Below, piece after piece: positions 9,894 to 21,300 of a stretch of DNA of 64,000 nt (positions are counted from its first letter, which is position 1; every line of letters begins with the position of its first letter). The DNA lies in contig JADKJC010000013.1 of assembly GCA_016722465.1 (NCBI GenBank), positions 868,001-932,000 on the forward strand. The letters run 5' to 3'. The notes under the pieces are model-generated. The model was not told the DNA's origin. It ran no database searches and saw only the letters and a list, made by a program, of their open reading frames with translations. Origin of the DNA: Chitinophagaceae bacterium (GTDB taxonomy: Bacteria > Bacteroidota > Bacteroidia > Chitinophagales > Chitinophagaceae). The translations under genes and the position numbers were made by a program.

Positions 9894-10904
9894 ATGAAGT
9901 TTAAAATCAAAATAATTTTATTGTTTGTTTTTATAATCAACGGCATTCATTCAACAACTGCACAAACCGTAAAATTGCTGGCAGAGGGGCCCAAAGCTTC
10001 CTTACGTGGATTGAGTGTGGTAAATGACAGGATTATTTGGGTGAGTGGCAGCAACGGTACCGTGGGCAGAAGCCTTGACAGCGGCAATACGTGGAAATGG
10101 ATGACGGTGAAGGGTTTTGAAAAAAATGATTTCAGGGATATTGAAGCCTTTGATGAAACAACAGCCGTGATTATGGGCATTGGCGACCCGGCCTATATTT
10201 TAAGAACAGCGGATGGCGGTGAAACCTGGAAAGTGGTGTTTGAGAAAAAAACAAAGGGCATGTTTTTAGATGCTATGGAATTCTGGAATGAGATGAGTGG
10301 CATTGTAGTGGGTGATCCCATCAACAATCAAATTTACATTGCCAGGAGTTTTGACGGTGGCATGAACTGGAAGGAAATCCCTGCAACCAACTACCCAGTT
10401 GCAGATAGTGGAGAAGCCCTGTTTGCCAGCAGCGGTACCAACATCAAAAAAATAAACCAGCAGGAAGCTGTGTTTGTAACGGGGGGATTGAAAAGCAGGC
10501 TGTTCATCCGGGATAAAAAAATTGACCTACCCATTGTGCAAGGCAAAGAAACAACCGGGGCCAATTCCATCGCTATTAAAGATGGCAAGATCATGGTGAT
10601 TGTAGGCGGCGATTTCAATAATAAGGATGTGATAGAAAAAAATTGCATTATCACTACCGATGCCGGCAAAAGTTTCAAAGCACCAATAACCGCTCCGCAT
10701 GGTTACCGCAGTTGTGTGGAGTACATCGACAAAAAAAACTGGATCAGTTGCGGCCTTAATGGTGTTGACATCAGCAAAGATGACGGTGCTAACTGGTGGT
10801 GGATAAGCAAAGAGAGTTTTCATGTATGCTGTAAAGCAAAAAAAGGCAGATCCGTTTTTTTGGCCGGTGCCGGAGGAAGGATCGGTAAGTTGATAACAGA
10901 GTAA
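9894..10904 (+). CDS. exported YCF48/BNR-like beta-propeller protein
   Basis: 336 residues from the ATG at 9894; the frame is open upstream to 9810 but only from here is there a clean signal peptide (MKFKIKIILLFVFIINGIHS). The mature protein shows repeated propeller blades with Asp-box-like motifs: SLDSGNTWKWM, TADGGETWKVV, SFDGGMNWKEI, TTDAGKSFKAP and SKDDGANWWWI, about five to six blades. Proteins of this type are often labelled oxidoreductase or photosystem II assembly factor-like, but in non-phototrophs the role is unknown; binding to another exported protein is the usual idea. Secreted or periplasmic. Confidence 0.75.
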   Translation: MKFKIKIILLFVFIINGIHSTTAQTVKLLAEGPKASLRGLSVVNDRIIWVSGSNGTVGRSLDSGNTWKWMTVKGFEKNDFRDIEAFDETTAVIMGIGDPAYILRTADGGETWKVVFEKKTKGMFLDAMEFWNEMSGIVVGDPINNQIYIARSFDGGMNWKEIPATNYPVADSGEALFASSGTNIKKINQQEAVFVTGGLKSRLFIRDKKIDLPIVQGKETTGANSIAIKDGKIMVIVGGDFNNKDVIEKNCIITTDAGKSFKAPITAPHGYRSCVEYIDKKNWISCGLNGVDISKDDGANWWWISKESFHVCCKAKKGRSVFLAGAGGRIGKLITE

Positions 10905-11497
10905 TTTCTTTCTCTAAATGGGTATATCAACAGGTAAACAAGCATGTTGGTACACGGCAAAATATAAATGCGGCTATTTTTTAACCATAAAAAATCCGTT
11001 CCCGTCAGGAATGCAAAATCCAACAGGCACTTCCAGTAAAAAGGCTCTTTTTAATATAACACTGCAAAAACAGCAAACACAATAAGTGTGATAACTTCCT
11101 AAACCATTTTAAACTGAAAGCCATTGATACCACTGTTAAAGCCAAACCTATTGAGGGGCATCATCAGGCAATATTTAAAAAATGTCCCAACTAACTGCAA
11201 TCGCCTTTCACAACGGCACATTGGTTTGTTTAAGGTGGCCTATACCATACAACCTTCATAAAGGTATTTGAGAACAGCAAAGCCCTGCAGTACATATCCT
11301 TGTTGATTATTGAGTTTTGACAAGCCAATAATGAAATAATAAACCGGTGTAAATAAAGAAATACATCATTTGGCATGATTTTGGAAATTTTATCTTGTTA
11401 ACGGGTGGTGATAACTTGTATAACCAAAATTCAATTGCAGTTTTATACTTTTGTTTCCACAACCATTTTACCCATTAAATAATTAAAATTTACAACA
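10905..11497. other. 593-base intergenic stretch, no gene seen
   Basis: Short frames here have no start, ribosome site or coding character. The only element I can support is a -7 promoter box at 11446-11453 just upstream of the next gene. A decayed gene or an unrecognised RNA cannot be excluded. Confidence 0.4.
11446..11453 (+). promoter_or_regulatory. -7 promoter element (TACTTTTG)
   Basis: A perfect TAnnTTTG box 45 bases before the start codon of the coiled-coil gene. No good TTTG is found at the expected -33 distance, so the call rests on one box. Confidence 0.45.
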
Positions 11498-12490
11498 ATG
11501 GCATTTGAAAATTTTCCTTCGGCAACCGGTACCCCCCCACCACCACCGGAATCTCCGAAAACAGACTGGCGCTTTTTTTTAACCATTGGCCTGGTGATAG
11601 CGCTACTGGGAACATGGGGCTATATCATTTGGGACAAGAGTAAAGTAAAAGAAACGATTCAACAGAAAGACACTTTATACTCTTCGGTTGTAAGTGAAAA
11701 AGACAACCTGAAAAACCTGCTGGACGATGCAACCATGAGGTATGATGTATTGAAAACATCCAATGCAAAAAAGGACAGTACCATTACCGCAAAGGACAGG
11801 GAGATTGCTGATAAAAAAGCAAAAATACAGAGTATACTGTCAAAAGCCAACGCTACCAAAGAAGAACTGGCACAGGCTAAAACCCTGATCGCATCCCTGA
11901 ATTCTGATATTGAATCCTACAAAGTACAGGTTGAAACCCTTAAAGGAGAAAACATGGTGCTTACAAAAGAAAAGGAAGCAGTAACAGAACAACGCAATAT
12001 GGTTCAGAAAAATTATGATTCTGCTAAATCTGTAATCAAGCAACGGGAAGACATCATTGATGTAGGTTCTACCCTGCATGCATCAGGAGTTAATATTGTA
12101 GGTATCGATGAAAAGAAAGGTGGAAAAGAAAAAGAAACCACCAAAGCAAAAAGAGCTGATAAACTCAGGATATCCTTCAACCTGGATGAAAACAGGATTG
12201 CACAGTCAGGTTCAAAGGAATTGTACATTACCATTACCGGCCCAGATGGCAAAGAGATAGCTGTGGAAGCACTGGGTTCAGGGATGTTTACCACAAGGGA
12301 AGAAGGACAAAAGATCTTTACCCAAAAAGTTCAGATCAATTATACACAAGGACAAAAACAAACTGTAAGTTTCGACTGGAAACAGAATACCAACTTTGCA
12401 GTAGGTAATTACAAGATTGAAGTTTACCACAATGGATTTAAAATTGGAGAAGGCATAGCATTGTTAAAAAAAGCTGGTCTTTTCGGATAA
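11498..12490 (+). CDS. membrane-anchored coiled-coil protein of unknown function
   Basis: 330 residues. A Pro-rich N-terminus (TGTPPPPPESPKTDW) precedes one membrane helix at about residues 25-46 (WRFFLTIGLVIALLGTWGYI). A long heptad-patterned coiled coil follows (about 50-195, rich in Lys, Glu, Asp and Ala). A Lys/Glu linker leads to a C-terminal beta-rich domain of about 100 residues (KLRISFNLDENRIAQSGSKE... ending YHNGFKIGEGIALLKKAGLFG) that resembles an Ig-like fold. With the short N-terminus in the cytoplasm, the coil and beta domain would be periplasmic. It stands alone between a long gap and a strong bidirectional terminator. Function not known to me; a role in envelope spacing or scaffolding would be a guess. 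Confidence 0.7.
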   Translation: MAFENFPSATGTPPPPPESPKTDWRFFLTIGLVIALLGTWGYIIWDKSKVKETIQQKDTLYSSVVSEKDNLKNLLDDATMRYDVLKTSNAKKDSTITAKDREIADKKAKIQSILSKANATKEELAQAKTLIASLNSDIESYKVQVETLKGENMVLTKEKEAVTEQRNMVQKNYDSAKSVIKQREDIIDVGSTLHASGVNIVGIDEKKGGKEKETTKAKRADKLRISFNLDENRIAQSGSKELYITITGPDGKEIAVEALGSGMFTTREEGQKIFTQKVQINYTQGQKQTVSFDWKQNTNFAVGNYKIEVYHNGFKIGEGIALLKKAGLFG

Positions 12491-12499
12491 GATTATAAG

Positions 12500-12558
12500 T
12501 CAATAACTGTCATAAAAAAAAGTTCCCGGCCGGGAACTTTTTTTATGACAGTTATTGA
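12500..12558. terminator. bidirectional terminator, 59-nt near-perfect palindrome
   Basis: Arms of 30 and 29 bases: an outer 14-bp inverted repeat (TCAATAACTGTCAT / ATGACAGTTATTGA), runs of 8 A and 7 T, and a GTTCCCGG / CCGGGAAC centre with almost no loop. The inner part is an ordinary bidirectional terminator between convergent genes; the outer arms are unusually long. Confidence 0.85.
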
Positions 12559-12583
12559 TCAGTTTTAAGTTACCTAACTTTTA

Positions 12584-14297
12584 TCAACGCTTCAAGGATG
12601 TATTAAGCTGTGCCAGGAAAGCCTTAAACACAGCAGGTGTAACTGCCCAGTCAGGCGCTTCAATATCTCCCCATGCCTTAGGGTTGTCTGCATCATTAAA
12701 ATAACTCACCCCGGTTATCGCTTTATTTGCTTCGATGGTGGCGGCTGCATCTGCCATCCATTGCTGCTTGTAAGATTGTGGCCCTTTTACACCAAACTCT
12801 GTAATAAAAAGCGGTTTGTGTGCAAACCAGATGCGGCTATATTTTCTTTTGAAAATAGTATTAAATGATTCCTGCTTGTTATGATCAGTAATATTTTTAT
12901 CAGGCAAACCATAAATAGCAATGCTGGTATAATCCACTACATCACTACCAGGCCAGAATTCCATCGAACCCCTGTCGCCTGCCGGACCCCATACAAAAAA
13001 CATTGGCAGGTTTCTTATTTCTGATATAGTTTACAAAGTAACGGTATGCCTTAATGTACCTCAAAGGATCCTGGCTTTGCCATGGATACCGGGTAATGGG
13101 TATTTCCATTTCATGCAGCCAGCGCAGGTATATCTTTTTATCGGTAATAGCAATCACATTATACAGTTCATCAAAAACAGCATTGTACTTGCCATTTAAA
13201 ATATTATCTACCAACAATGGATCTTTTTCCAACTGCCTGTCTCTCCAGGGTTCCATGGTTACAATCAGGTTATGATTCCTGGCAACAGCACTGTTAAATT
13301 TCTTTTTAAACTCACCTCCTTTCAACGCTTCCAGGTTTACAAACAGGTGTTCTGTTGAAAGGGGTACACTGTCAACTAATTTATCAAAAGGATCAAATAC
13401 CCCTGCTTCCAGAGCACCATTCTTTCTAAAAAGGGCAGTATCAGTTTGCCTGTCTGCTGCAGTTACATCAATATACTCCACTTCTTTATGCTGCTTTATA
13501 TAACTCACGGCCGATTCAAAATCGGGTTGCTTAAAATGCTCCCTGGTAACTTTTTCTGAGCCGATGATTAAAACAGGTTTATCGAAAAACCGAACCCGGT
13601 GCAGCTTACGGAAAATCAGCTGCGACATTGTTTTTTCTTCAGGGTAACTATTTGCCATGCCTTCTGATCTGCCTTTCAATGTTACCGAAACCATGTCCAC
13701 CCATTGATCTCCTGGCCAGTATTCCTCTGTACCCGGATAGCCTGCAGGTGCCCATACCATTTTAACTGCCGGGGCGTTCTTTTTTATTGTTTCAGCAAAA
13801 TGCCTGAACGCTTTTGAATATCTTTCAGGCCATTGCATTTGCCAGGGATACCTGCTTACATACACTTCCATATCAGGATCAAAGCGCATGAGTATGGGCT
13901 GTACCTGTTTACTTAAAACAACAGCCATGGCTTTTATCTTTTCATCATAATCACCTTTTGCAACCAATGAAAGAATATTCTCTTTTGAAAATTTACCTCC
14001 CATGTAAGGCCATATCTCCACCGTTATTAAAACAGGCTGTTTGCCTGCTAATAATTTTTTAAGGTCTTCCACAAAATTTGATGCACCGGTATTGTTTAAC
14101 CTTACACTAATATGCCGGCACTGGTCAATAGGCACAGGGCTTGTGTTGCCATTACGGTCGTAAAATGCCAGCAGCGGTTCGTCTATTCGTTCAGCAACCT
14201 GATCGTTCACATACTTGTGGTACAAAAATTTATACCCTGCAAAAGCTGCCGCAGCAACTATTAACAATACAATGATCAGCCTTTTTTTATTCTTCAT
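12584..14297 (-). CDS. membrane-anchored protein with two GH26-like barrels, one frameshift
   Basis: About 571 residues once the A run at 12995-13000 gains one base. Residues 1-23 are a hydrophobic anchor or signal (KKRLIIVLLIVAAAAFAGYK). Two homologous TIM-barrel halves follow, each with a SRYPWQ or TRYPWQ motif, a VWAPAG or VWGPAG strand and a Y/F-W-P-G-x-x-x-V-D motif, the pattern of GH26 beta-mannanase/lichenase-type glycosidases. The second half keeps the acid/base motif LHEME and the nucleophile motif FITEFG. In the first half these are FDPDME and LIIGSEK, so it has probably lost catalysis and may bind glycan. The gene is 14 bases downstream of the LtaS-like gene and cotranscribed with it. 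Expected in the periplasm or on the outer face, trimming or guiding the polymer made by the divergent GT2 synthase. Family assignment is by eye. Confidence 0.72.
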
Positions 14298-14311
14298 CTT
14301 TAATGGGCGCT

Positions 14312-16724
14312 TTATTTAATAGTTGTTGATTTTTGTAATTTATCGATATAATCAGCCTGGTATTTCATCCATGCCTGCAGTTTTTCGTTGGCCTGTTTTA
14401 AATACGCAGTTTTTTCGCCAGCGATATTTTTAGTTTCATATTTATCCAGTGAAAGATCGTACATTTTAAAACTCTTATCAGAAGCATTGTAGATAAATTT
14501 AAAATTATCTTCTCTGAAACCAAACAGTAATTCAGAATAAGGTGCAAAAAAATAAACTGTTTTTCTCCTGTTGAGGCTGAAGAGGCTTTCCCCCTGCCAT
14601 TGCGCCGGTGAAGGCCTGTTGAGAGTGGAAAAAATAGTTGGTGCAATGTCAGAAATCCCCCCGGTAACACTTATTTTTTCGCCTTTAAACAGGGAAGGAT
14701 TAAAAATTAAGAGCGGAATATGAATATTCTCTTCATAAATATTGGAAGCATGAGTCGTTTGGTTATGTCTTCCAAATGCTTCGCCATGATCACCTGTAAC
14801 CACTATCAGTGTTGATTCAAGCAATTGTTTCTTTTTTAATTCCTCCACCAGTTGCTGCAATGTCTGGTCGGCACGGTGCAGGGCATTCAGATATTTATTC
14901 AGGGATGGATTTTCTGTATCATATTGAACAAGGCTACCTTCATGAAAATAAGGATAGTGGGTCTGAAAGGTCCAGAGCATCGCAAAAAAAGGTTTGCTGG
15001 TATCCTTCTGCTGCCAGTTAAAAAACCTTGCCGATAAACAGGAATCATCAACACCATCTAATTTATCATTGCTGAACCGCTTATCAGAGAAAACAGCGCC
15101 GCAGTTATTGGTCCTGAAGTCAAGCACTTCATCAAAGCCCCTGTATTTTAAAAATTCTTCCGCATTTTGAAACTGGTTATCACCAGAGTTCAAAAACAAC
15201 GTACGGTAGTGATCTTTTTTTAGTTCCGAAGTAATAGAAGCCAGTTGTATACCGGGATTTTCTTTGGTAACGGTAGTAAAAGTGAGGTTGGGATAAGTAG
15301 CACACAGGATAGAGAACATGGATTTGTTGGTAGCCGGTGTGTGGGCATAAATATTCTCAAAAACAACCGTTTGGTCTTTGATACTGCTTATAAAAGGAGT
15401 TGCTTTTAAAGTGCTGTCATAGGCACTGATATATTCTGCCGGTATTGATTCCAACACAAGGATGATTACGTTTTTTACCCGGCTGTTTTTAAATTGACTG
15501 GCGTAACTGGTGGGCAGGCTGTCTGTATTTTTTTTATTGAACTCACTTTCACCCGCCAGTCTGCTGTTCAGCATGGCTTCTGCTTTGGCAGCATTAAGGG
15601 ATGCAATAAAATAAAAATATGGTTGACTGACTTCGTATTTTCGCCGGCTTTTTAAGCTGTACCAAAAATGATCCGGCTAAAAGCAATGGAAATATCATGG
15701 CAACAGCCAGCGGCCACCTGCGGTATGATTGATAAAGTAACCATAGCAGAACAACAAAGGCCAGGAGTAAAAAGATTCCGGCAGTTATAAAATCTGCTGT
15801 AACATTGGCTCCTATTGCTTTGGAGGAATCGGTACTGTTTAAAAAATCAGAATAATAAAGCCATTGGTAATTCAATGGCTGGCCAATTAATTCTGTTACT
15901 TTAATATTGATAATTGCAGTGATCAACACAATAAAAACGATCACTGTATAAAAAATCAGCACTAATTTCCTGAACTTTTTGAGGAGCAGGAACAATACGC
16001 CAAAAAACAAGATCAGCAAAGCTGCAAACAACGTATCACTCCAGGCAGTGCTGAAAACATAGGGTAATATTGATACAGGTTTTAACAGCATCGGCAAAAT
16101 AATATCCGCAATGAATATCCTGATAAAAAACAACCCACTGGTCAATAAAAGTGATAGTGCTGTAAAAAAACCTGTTTGATTGAATTGACGGGCCGGTGTT
16201 TTAAAATAATATTTCTTAATAAAAAAGACCAGCAATGCTGATGCGGTAAAAAAGAAGAACAAACTGTAACTGTAGCCTGATAAAGTTATATTACTCCTGA
16301 GCGAACTGTAATCAATAGGATCGTTCATTTTTATAACCTGGCTGCTGTCGGTAACAAGATGGTAGAACTTATTTGCCGATTTGTTATTCAGATTCCAGTA
16401 TTCGGCATCCAGCCTCAATAGGCCTGCAGGCTTTGTGATGATAAAAGCATAATCAATCACATTCTCTTTTGGAATGTTTATCCTTACTATAAAATCATTG
16501 CCCTCCCTTAGCATAGGAGTGTGCATGACTTTGCCCGACCTTATGGTTCCAACTGGTGCCTGGCCATAATATTGCCAGTCATTCACACCCCAAACCAGCG
16601 TTATTTTTTTTGCCTCCGGCAAATGATACCTGATCTCTATTTCATTTGCATAAAGTTGCACTGCTGCTGTAGAAAAGAGCAGCAATAAGCAAATGGTTAA
16701 ATATTTAAAGGGAAAAAACTTCAT
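14312..16724 (-). CDS. LtaS/BcsG-like membrane phosphotransferase with N-terminal E-set domain, one frameshift
   Basis: About 804 residues after removing one base from the T run at 15638-15641, which joins PAKYEVSQPYFYFIASLNAA smoothly. Order: signal peptide (1-26); an E-set/CBM48-like beta-sandwich (about 28-125, ...ITLVWGVNDWQYYG...); about five membrane helices (about 150-350); then a sulfatase/alkaline-phosphatase-fold domain (about 400-780). In that domain TPATNKSMFSIL carries the likely Ser/Thr nucleophile and GDHGEAFGRHNQTTH the metal ligands. This architecture is that of lipoteichoic-acid synthase-type phosphoglycerol transferases and of BcsG, which adds phosphoethanolamine to cellulose. 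With a GT2 synthase divergent from it, decoration of a polysaccharide by a phospholipid head group is the natural inference. The E-set domain in front is unusual and could bind the glycan. Substrate unknown. Confidence 0.75.
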
Positions 16725-16963
16725 TGAAAAGTTGATTCAGCATGATCTTTTAATTGAAGTATAAGCTGTATAACGTAATTTAATACTATTCGTATATACA
16801 GGGCTTTGTTTTTATAATGCACTCCACATCAATGCCAATTGTTTGCTGGTTTAACATTAAAATTTTCCAATTACCAAATACTATTCATCATTCTCAGCCG
16901 TTAAGTTTAAAATTTATTATATTCATCAAAAAATAACAGTAAGTTAATATTCTAAACCAAGTA
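16725..16963. promoter_or_regulatory. divergent regulatory region of the exopolysaccharide locus
   Basis: A 239-base AT-rich gap between the minus-strand LtaS-like operon and the plus-strand GH2-like/GT2 operon. Both sets of promoters must lie here. I could not find a clean TAnnTTTG box or an operator, so only the arrangement is supported. Confidence 0.4.
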
Positions 16964-18346
16964 ATGAATTATTGTTCTACTGATAAAAAATATTTATCCC
17001 CTTTTAACAATGCCGGAACGTCTCCTGTAATAAAGTCGTTTCATTTTCTGCTGCTCTCAGTTGTCAGTATCATTTTCTCCTGCAGCAATAATGATACTGG
17101 CAATGCAGCAACCGGCAAAAAAGTAGAAATAAGAAAAGAGGGCGGCGGCTACAGGCTATATAAAAATGCTGTACCCTTTCTTGTAAAAGGTGCTGTAGGC
17201 CACACACATATTAGTGAACTGGCAGCCAGCGGAGGTAATACCATGTTAATATGGGACACTTCCCTCATTGAAAAAACACTCAATGAGGCGGAACAATATC
17301 ATGTTTCTATCATCGTCGGTTTGGATATCCCAACAGGTGAACTGACGGATTTTTATAAAGATGAAAAACAGGTAAACAAACTGTTTACTGCTTATGAAAA
17401 GATCGTAAAAAAATACAAAAACCACCCCGCCCTGCTGGCATGGGGCCTTGGCAATGAACTTATCATGCCCATCTCTTCCCAATCGTCTTACTTTTACAAA
17501 ACGTATAACCGATTTCTAAAAATGATCCATACCGAAGATGTTAATCATCCGGTTACTACTACCGTAATTAATTACCAAAAACAAAGTCTTTTAAATATAA
17601 GATGGAAGATAAGAGACCTTGATTTTATTTCAATCAATACTTATAATCGATTGAAAGACATGAGAAGTCAATTGAAAAAACTCAGTTTATTTTGGGACGG
17701 ACCATTCATGGTATCTGAATGGTCGCCCAATGGTGGCTGGGAATCTGAGACTACTGTATGGCAGGCTCCTATTGAAAATACCAGCACTAAAAAGGCTGAA
17801 AAATACCGGGATTTCTATAGACAATATATGCCGCTTGATAACAGCAGGTTCCTCGGTTCCCTTGTGTTTTACTGGGGTAACCGCCAGGAATATACACATA
17901 CCTGGTACAGCGTATTTGATGAATCCGGAACAGCAACCGAAATAAAAGAAGCCTTGGTCGACTGCTGGAGTGGCAGTGATTCCAAACACCAGTCTGCTAA
18001 ACTCAAATACATGCTTATTGACAGCATGGGTGCAAGGGAAAACATTATCCTTAGCCCGGGTTCAATACATACCGCTAGCATATTACTGGCAGATGAGCAG
18101 GCACAGGACAGCCTGCGTTACTCATGGGAAATTGTGAAAGAAGACTGGTTGCACTGGGGACGAACATGGCATTATTTCAAACGCCCCGAAGCTGAAAGAA
18201 ACCTGCTGGCAGACAGCACACTTTAAAATGCACCGTTTATTTGCCCAAAAAGAAGGGCCTTACAGGATATTTATCAATGTTTATAACAGCAAAGGCTTTT
18301 GCGCCACTGCTAACACACCGTTTTACGTAGTTAACAATGAACTTTA
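16964..18346 (+). CDS. GH2-like TIM-barrel lipoprotein, one frameshift near the end
   Basis: About 460 residues when one base of the T run at 18222-18224 is dropped; the restored tail (MHRLFAQKEGPYRIFINVYN and on to VNNEL) looks like the last strands of a beta domain. The N-terminus has a hydrophobic stretch and a lipobox-like IIFSC, so it is probably a lipoprotein. The barrel (about 60-330) begins YRLYKNAVPFLVKGAVGH, as in GH2-type barrels. It contains LLAWGLGNELIMP (acid/base Glu) and PFMVSEWSPNGG (nucleophile Glu), so both catalytic residues are present. The restored stop overlaps the GT2 start by 10 bases, which implies tight coupling. Likely role: periplasmic processing of the nascent polymer. 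Linkage specificity cannot be read from the sequence. Confidence 0.72.
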
Positions 18347-21300
18347 AGTCAGCGCCAATACAACCTCCTACAAAAAAAGAGAAAATTGCCCTGAGGGCGA
18401 TGATCTTTATCGGCTTCTTTTCAGTGGGCTTTTTTCTGTACACCATGTTTCAGCACAACAACATTGGCTACAAGCCATTGTATGTGTTGCTGATGATCAC
18501 CATGGGGTATTACTGCCTTAAATACATGCATGAGTGGTATCATTATTTCTCCATTTCTGTAACGGCAAAACCCCAGGCAACAAAGATTTATACAATCGAT
18601 GTATTGACTACCTATTGTGCCGGCGAGCCGCAGGATATGCTGGAAGAAACCCTTACTGCCATACAAAAAATGACCTATCCCCATACAGCCTGGTGTTGCG
18701 ATGAAGCTGATGACCCGAATGTAAAAGCAATGTGCCAGCGGCTGGGAGTAAGGCATATAACAAGAACAATAAAGGTAAATGCCAAAGCAGGCAATATCAA
18801 CAATGCATTGAAGCAGGCCACTGGTGAGCTTTGTTTGGTAATGGATCCCGATCATATACCGGCACCTGATTTTTTAGATGCTGTAGTTGGTTATTTTGAA
18901 GATCCGAAAGTTGGTTATGTTCAAATAGTACAGGGTTATTACAACCAGCAGGAAAGTCTTGTTGCTAAAGGAGCAGCCCAGCAAACCTACCAGTTTTACG
19001 GCCCCATGATGATGTGTATGAATACCTATGGTACAGTGCAGGCTATTGGTGCCAACTGCACTTTCAGAAGATCAGCACTGGATTCTATTGGTGGCCATGC
19101 TGCCGGTTTATCAGAAGATATGCCCACGGCTATGCAGATGCATGCCAAAGGATGGAAGTCAATATACATGCCTTCCATACTTACCAGGGGGCTGGTACCT
19201 GCAACGCTGTCTTCTTATTATAAACAACAGCTCAAATGGTCAAGAGGTACCTGGGAACTGTTGATGGTTACCTATCCCAAACTCTTTACAAAATTTACCT
19301 GGAGGCAGCGCCTGCATTATTTCCTGCTGCCCTTTCATTATCTCTGCGGCATCATTTTCTTTATCAACTTTTTGATTCCGGTAATTTCACTGGTTACGGG
19401 ATATATACCGTTAAAGATGGATATCATCGCCTTTTTGCTGGCTTCCCTGCCCATGCTTGCCATGTCTGTTTTCATCCGTCATTTTGTACAAAAATGGGTG
19501 GCAGAAGAAACAGAAAGAGGCTTTCACATTGTAGGCGGTATTTTACAGATTGGTGCATGGTGGGTTCACTCTATCGGCTTTATCTATACAATACTGCGTA
19601 AAAAAGTACCTTATATACCAACCCCAAAAAATGACAATGACCCACTCCCTTTGGCGCTGAATATTCCCAATATTTTCATTGCAGGAGTTTCGTTGGGGGC
19701 TATCATTTATGGTTTTACCAATAACTATAATCCATACACCGTTTTTATGGCGGCATTGGCTTCCATGCAGATATTCTTCATGATATTTATCTTTTCCATC
19801 TCTGGCTATACCAATAACGACAGTAAAGTGAGCAGCCTTGCAAAAAAGATAAGGAGGAACACCTGGCTGATCGTTCAAACACATGGTTTCCTTAGAAAGT
19901 ACTCTGTTATTTTGGCCGTACTGGTGGTTACCGGGTTTATTTTCGGGTACCGTAAAATGCAGGAACTCCCAACCTTCCTGCCTAAGCCACTGCCCGACCT
20001 GGAAGTTTTTTATAAAGGTGTATTTGAACCGGCAGACAGCAATGGACATATTGCAGTAACCAATGTACTGAATGAAAATAAAAATGCAGCCATCATTGGA
20101 TTTAGTATTGATGGCAGCACAACAATAGCTTCAGACAGCCTGCAGGCCGTTTATAAAAACAAGGCTGTTCCTGTCATTACATGGAAACCATTTAAGAACA
20201 ATGCAGGCATCGCAGCAGTTGATGATGGCCTGATGCAGGATGTTGCGACGGGTAAGCATGATGAACAACTACATGTATTTGCAAAACAACTGGCAGCACT
20301 TGGCAAACCGGCCTTTATCAATTTATCTTTTGAAGGCAACATAAAAGACACACTGGATAAGCTACAGCCACAGTTATTTATTTTGGCATGGCAGCATATT
20401 CATGATGTTTTTTACAGTGCCGGTGCAGACAAGGCGGTGTGGGTATGGAGCCATTGGAATGCAGCCACCGTGCAGGATTATTTCCCGGGCAGAAAATATG
20501 TTGATTGGCTTGGTGCTAAAGCACTTGATAATAATATTCAAACCAATAGTACCGACAAACAAGGCTTCTATTCCGCTTACTACCCTTATCACAGGCTTCC
20601 TTTATTCAAATCAGGATTGCCCGTGATGATTACTGAAGCCGGTACCCTTGCAGCCAACAAAACACTCTGGTGGAAAGTTGCTGAAAATAATATCGACACT
20701 GCATTTAATGAAATCAAATCTGTAATTGCAGTAAATGATGCAGTCGGTTACCTGCAAAGCGGCGCACGTTTTATGGCTGGCAATACAAACACCCTGTTTC
20801 AACAGCTCGCCGGCAATAATTTTGAAAAAGATATAACAGGAAGTTCTTTGCCTGAGGCCATTGCATCAACCAACCAATATATATTGCCGGATACGCTCAG
20901 GGGAATTGTATACGACAAAGGTTATTTCTGGTTCAGAAACAGGCATACCATGAGCAGGAAAACCATTGAGTATGACATTTCCGAGATCAAAAAAATAGGG
21001 GTAAATACCGTTGAAAGAACACTGCCGGGGTTTTATGATGAAATCATAGATAAAGTACTCCGCAAAAATAGCATTAAACAAATTGCACGGTTTGTTACAT
21101 TGATTGGCGCTGAAGAACTGGATGATAAAGTGATACTGGAAAAAGAAAAACAAAAAATACTGGCAGTAGTAAAAAACAATCTTGGCAAAACCAATATTAT
21201 TGCCTGGAACCTTGGCAGTGATGTACTGTTTAACCTGGAGAACCAGACTTTTAAGCCCGGTAATTTTTATTACCGTAATAAATATGTAACCTGGCTTTCG

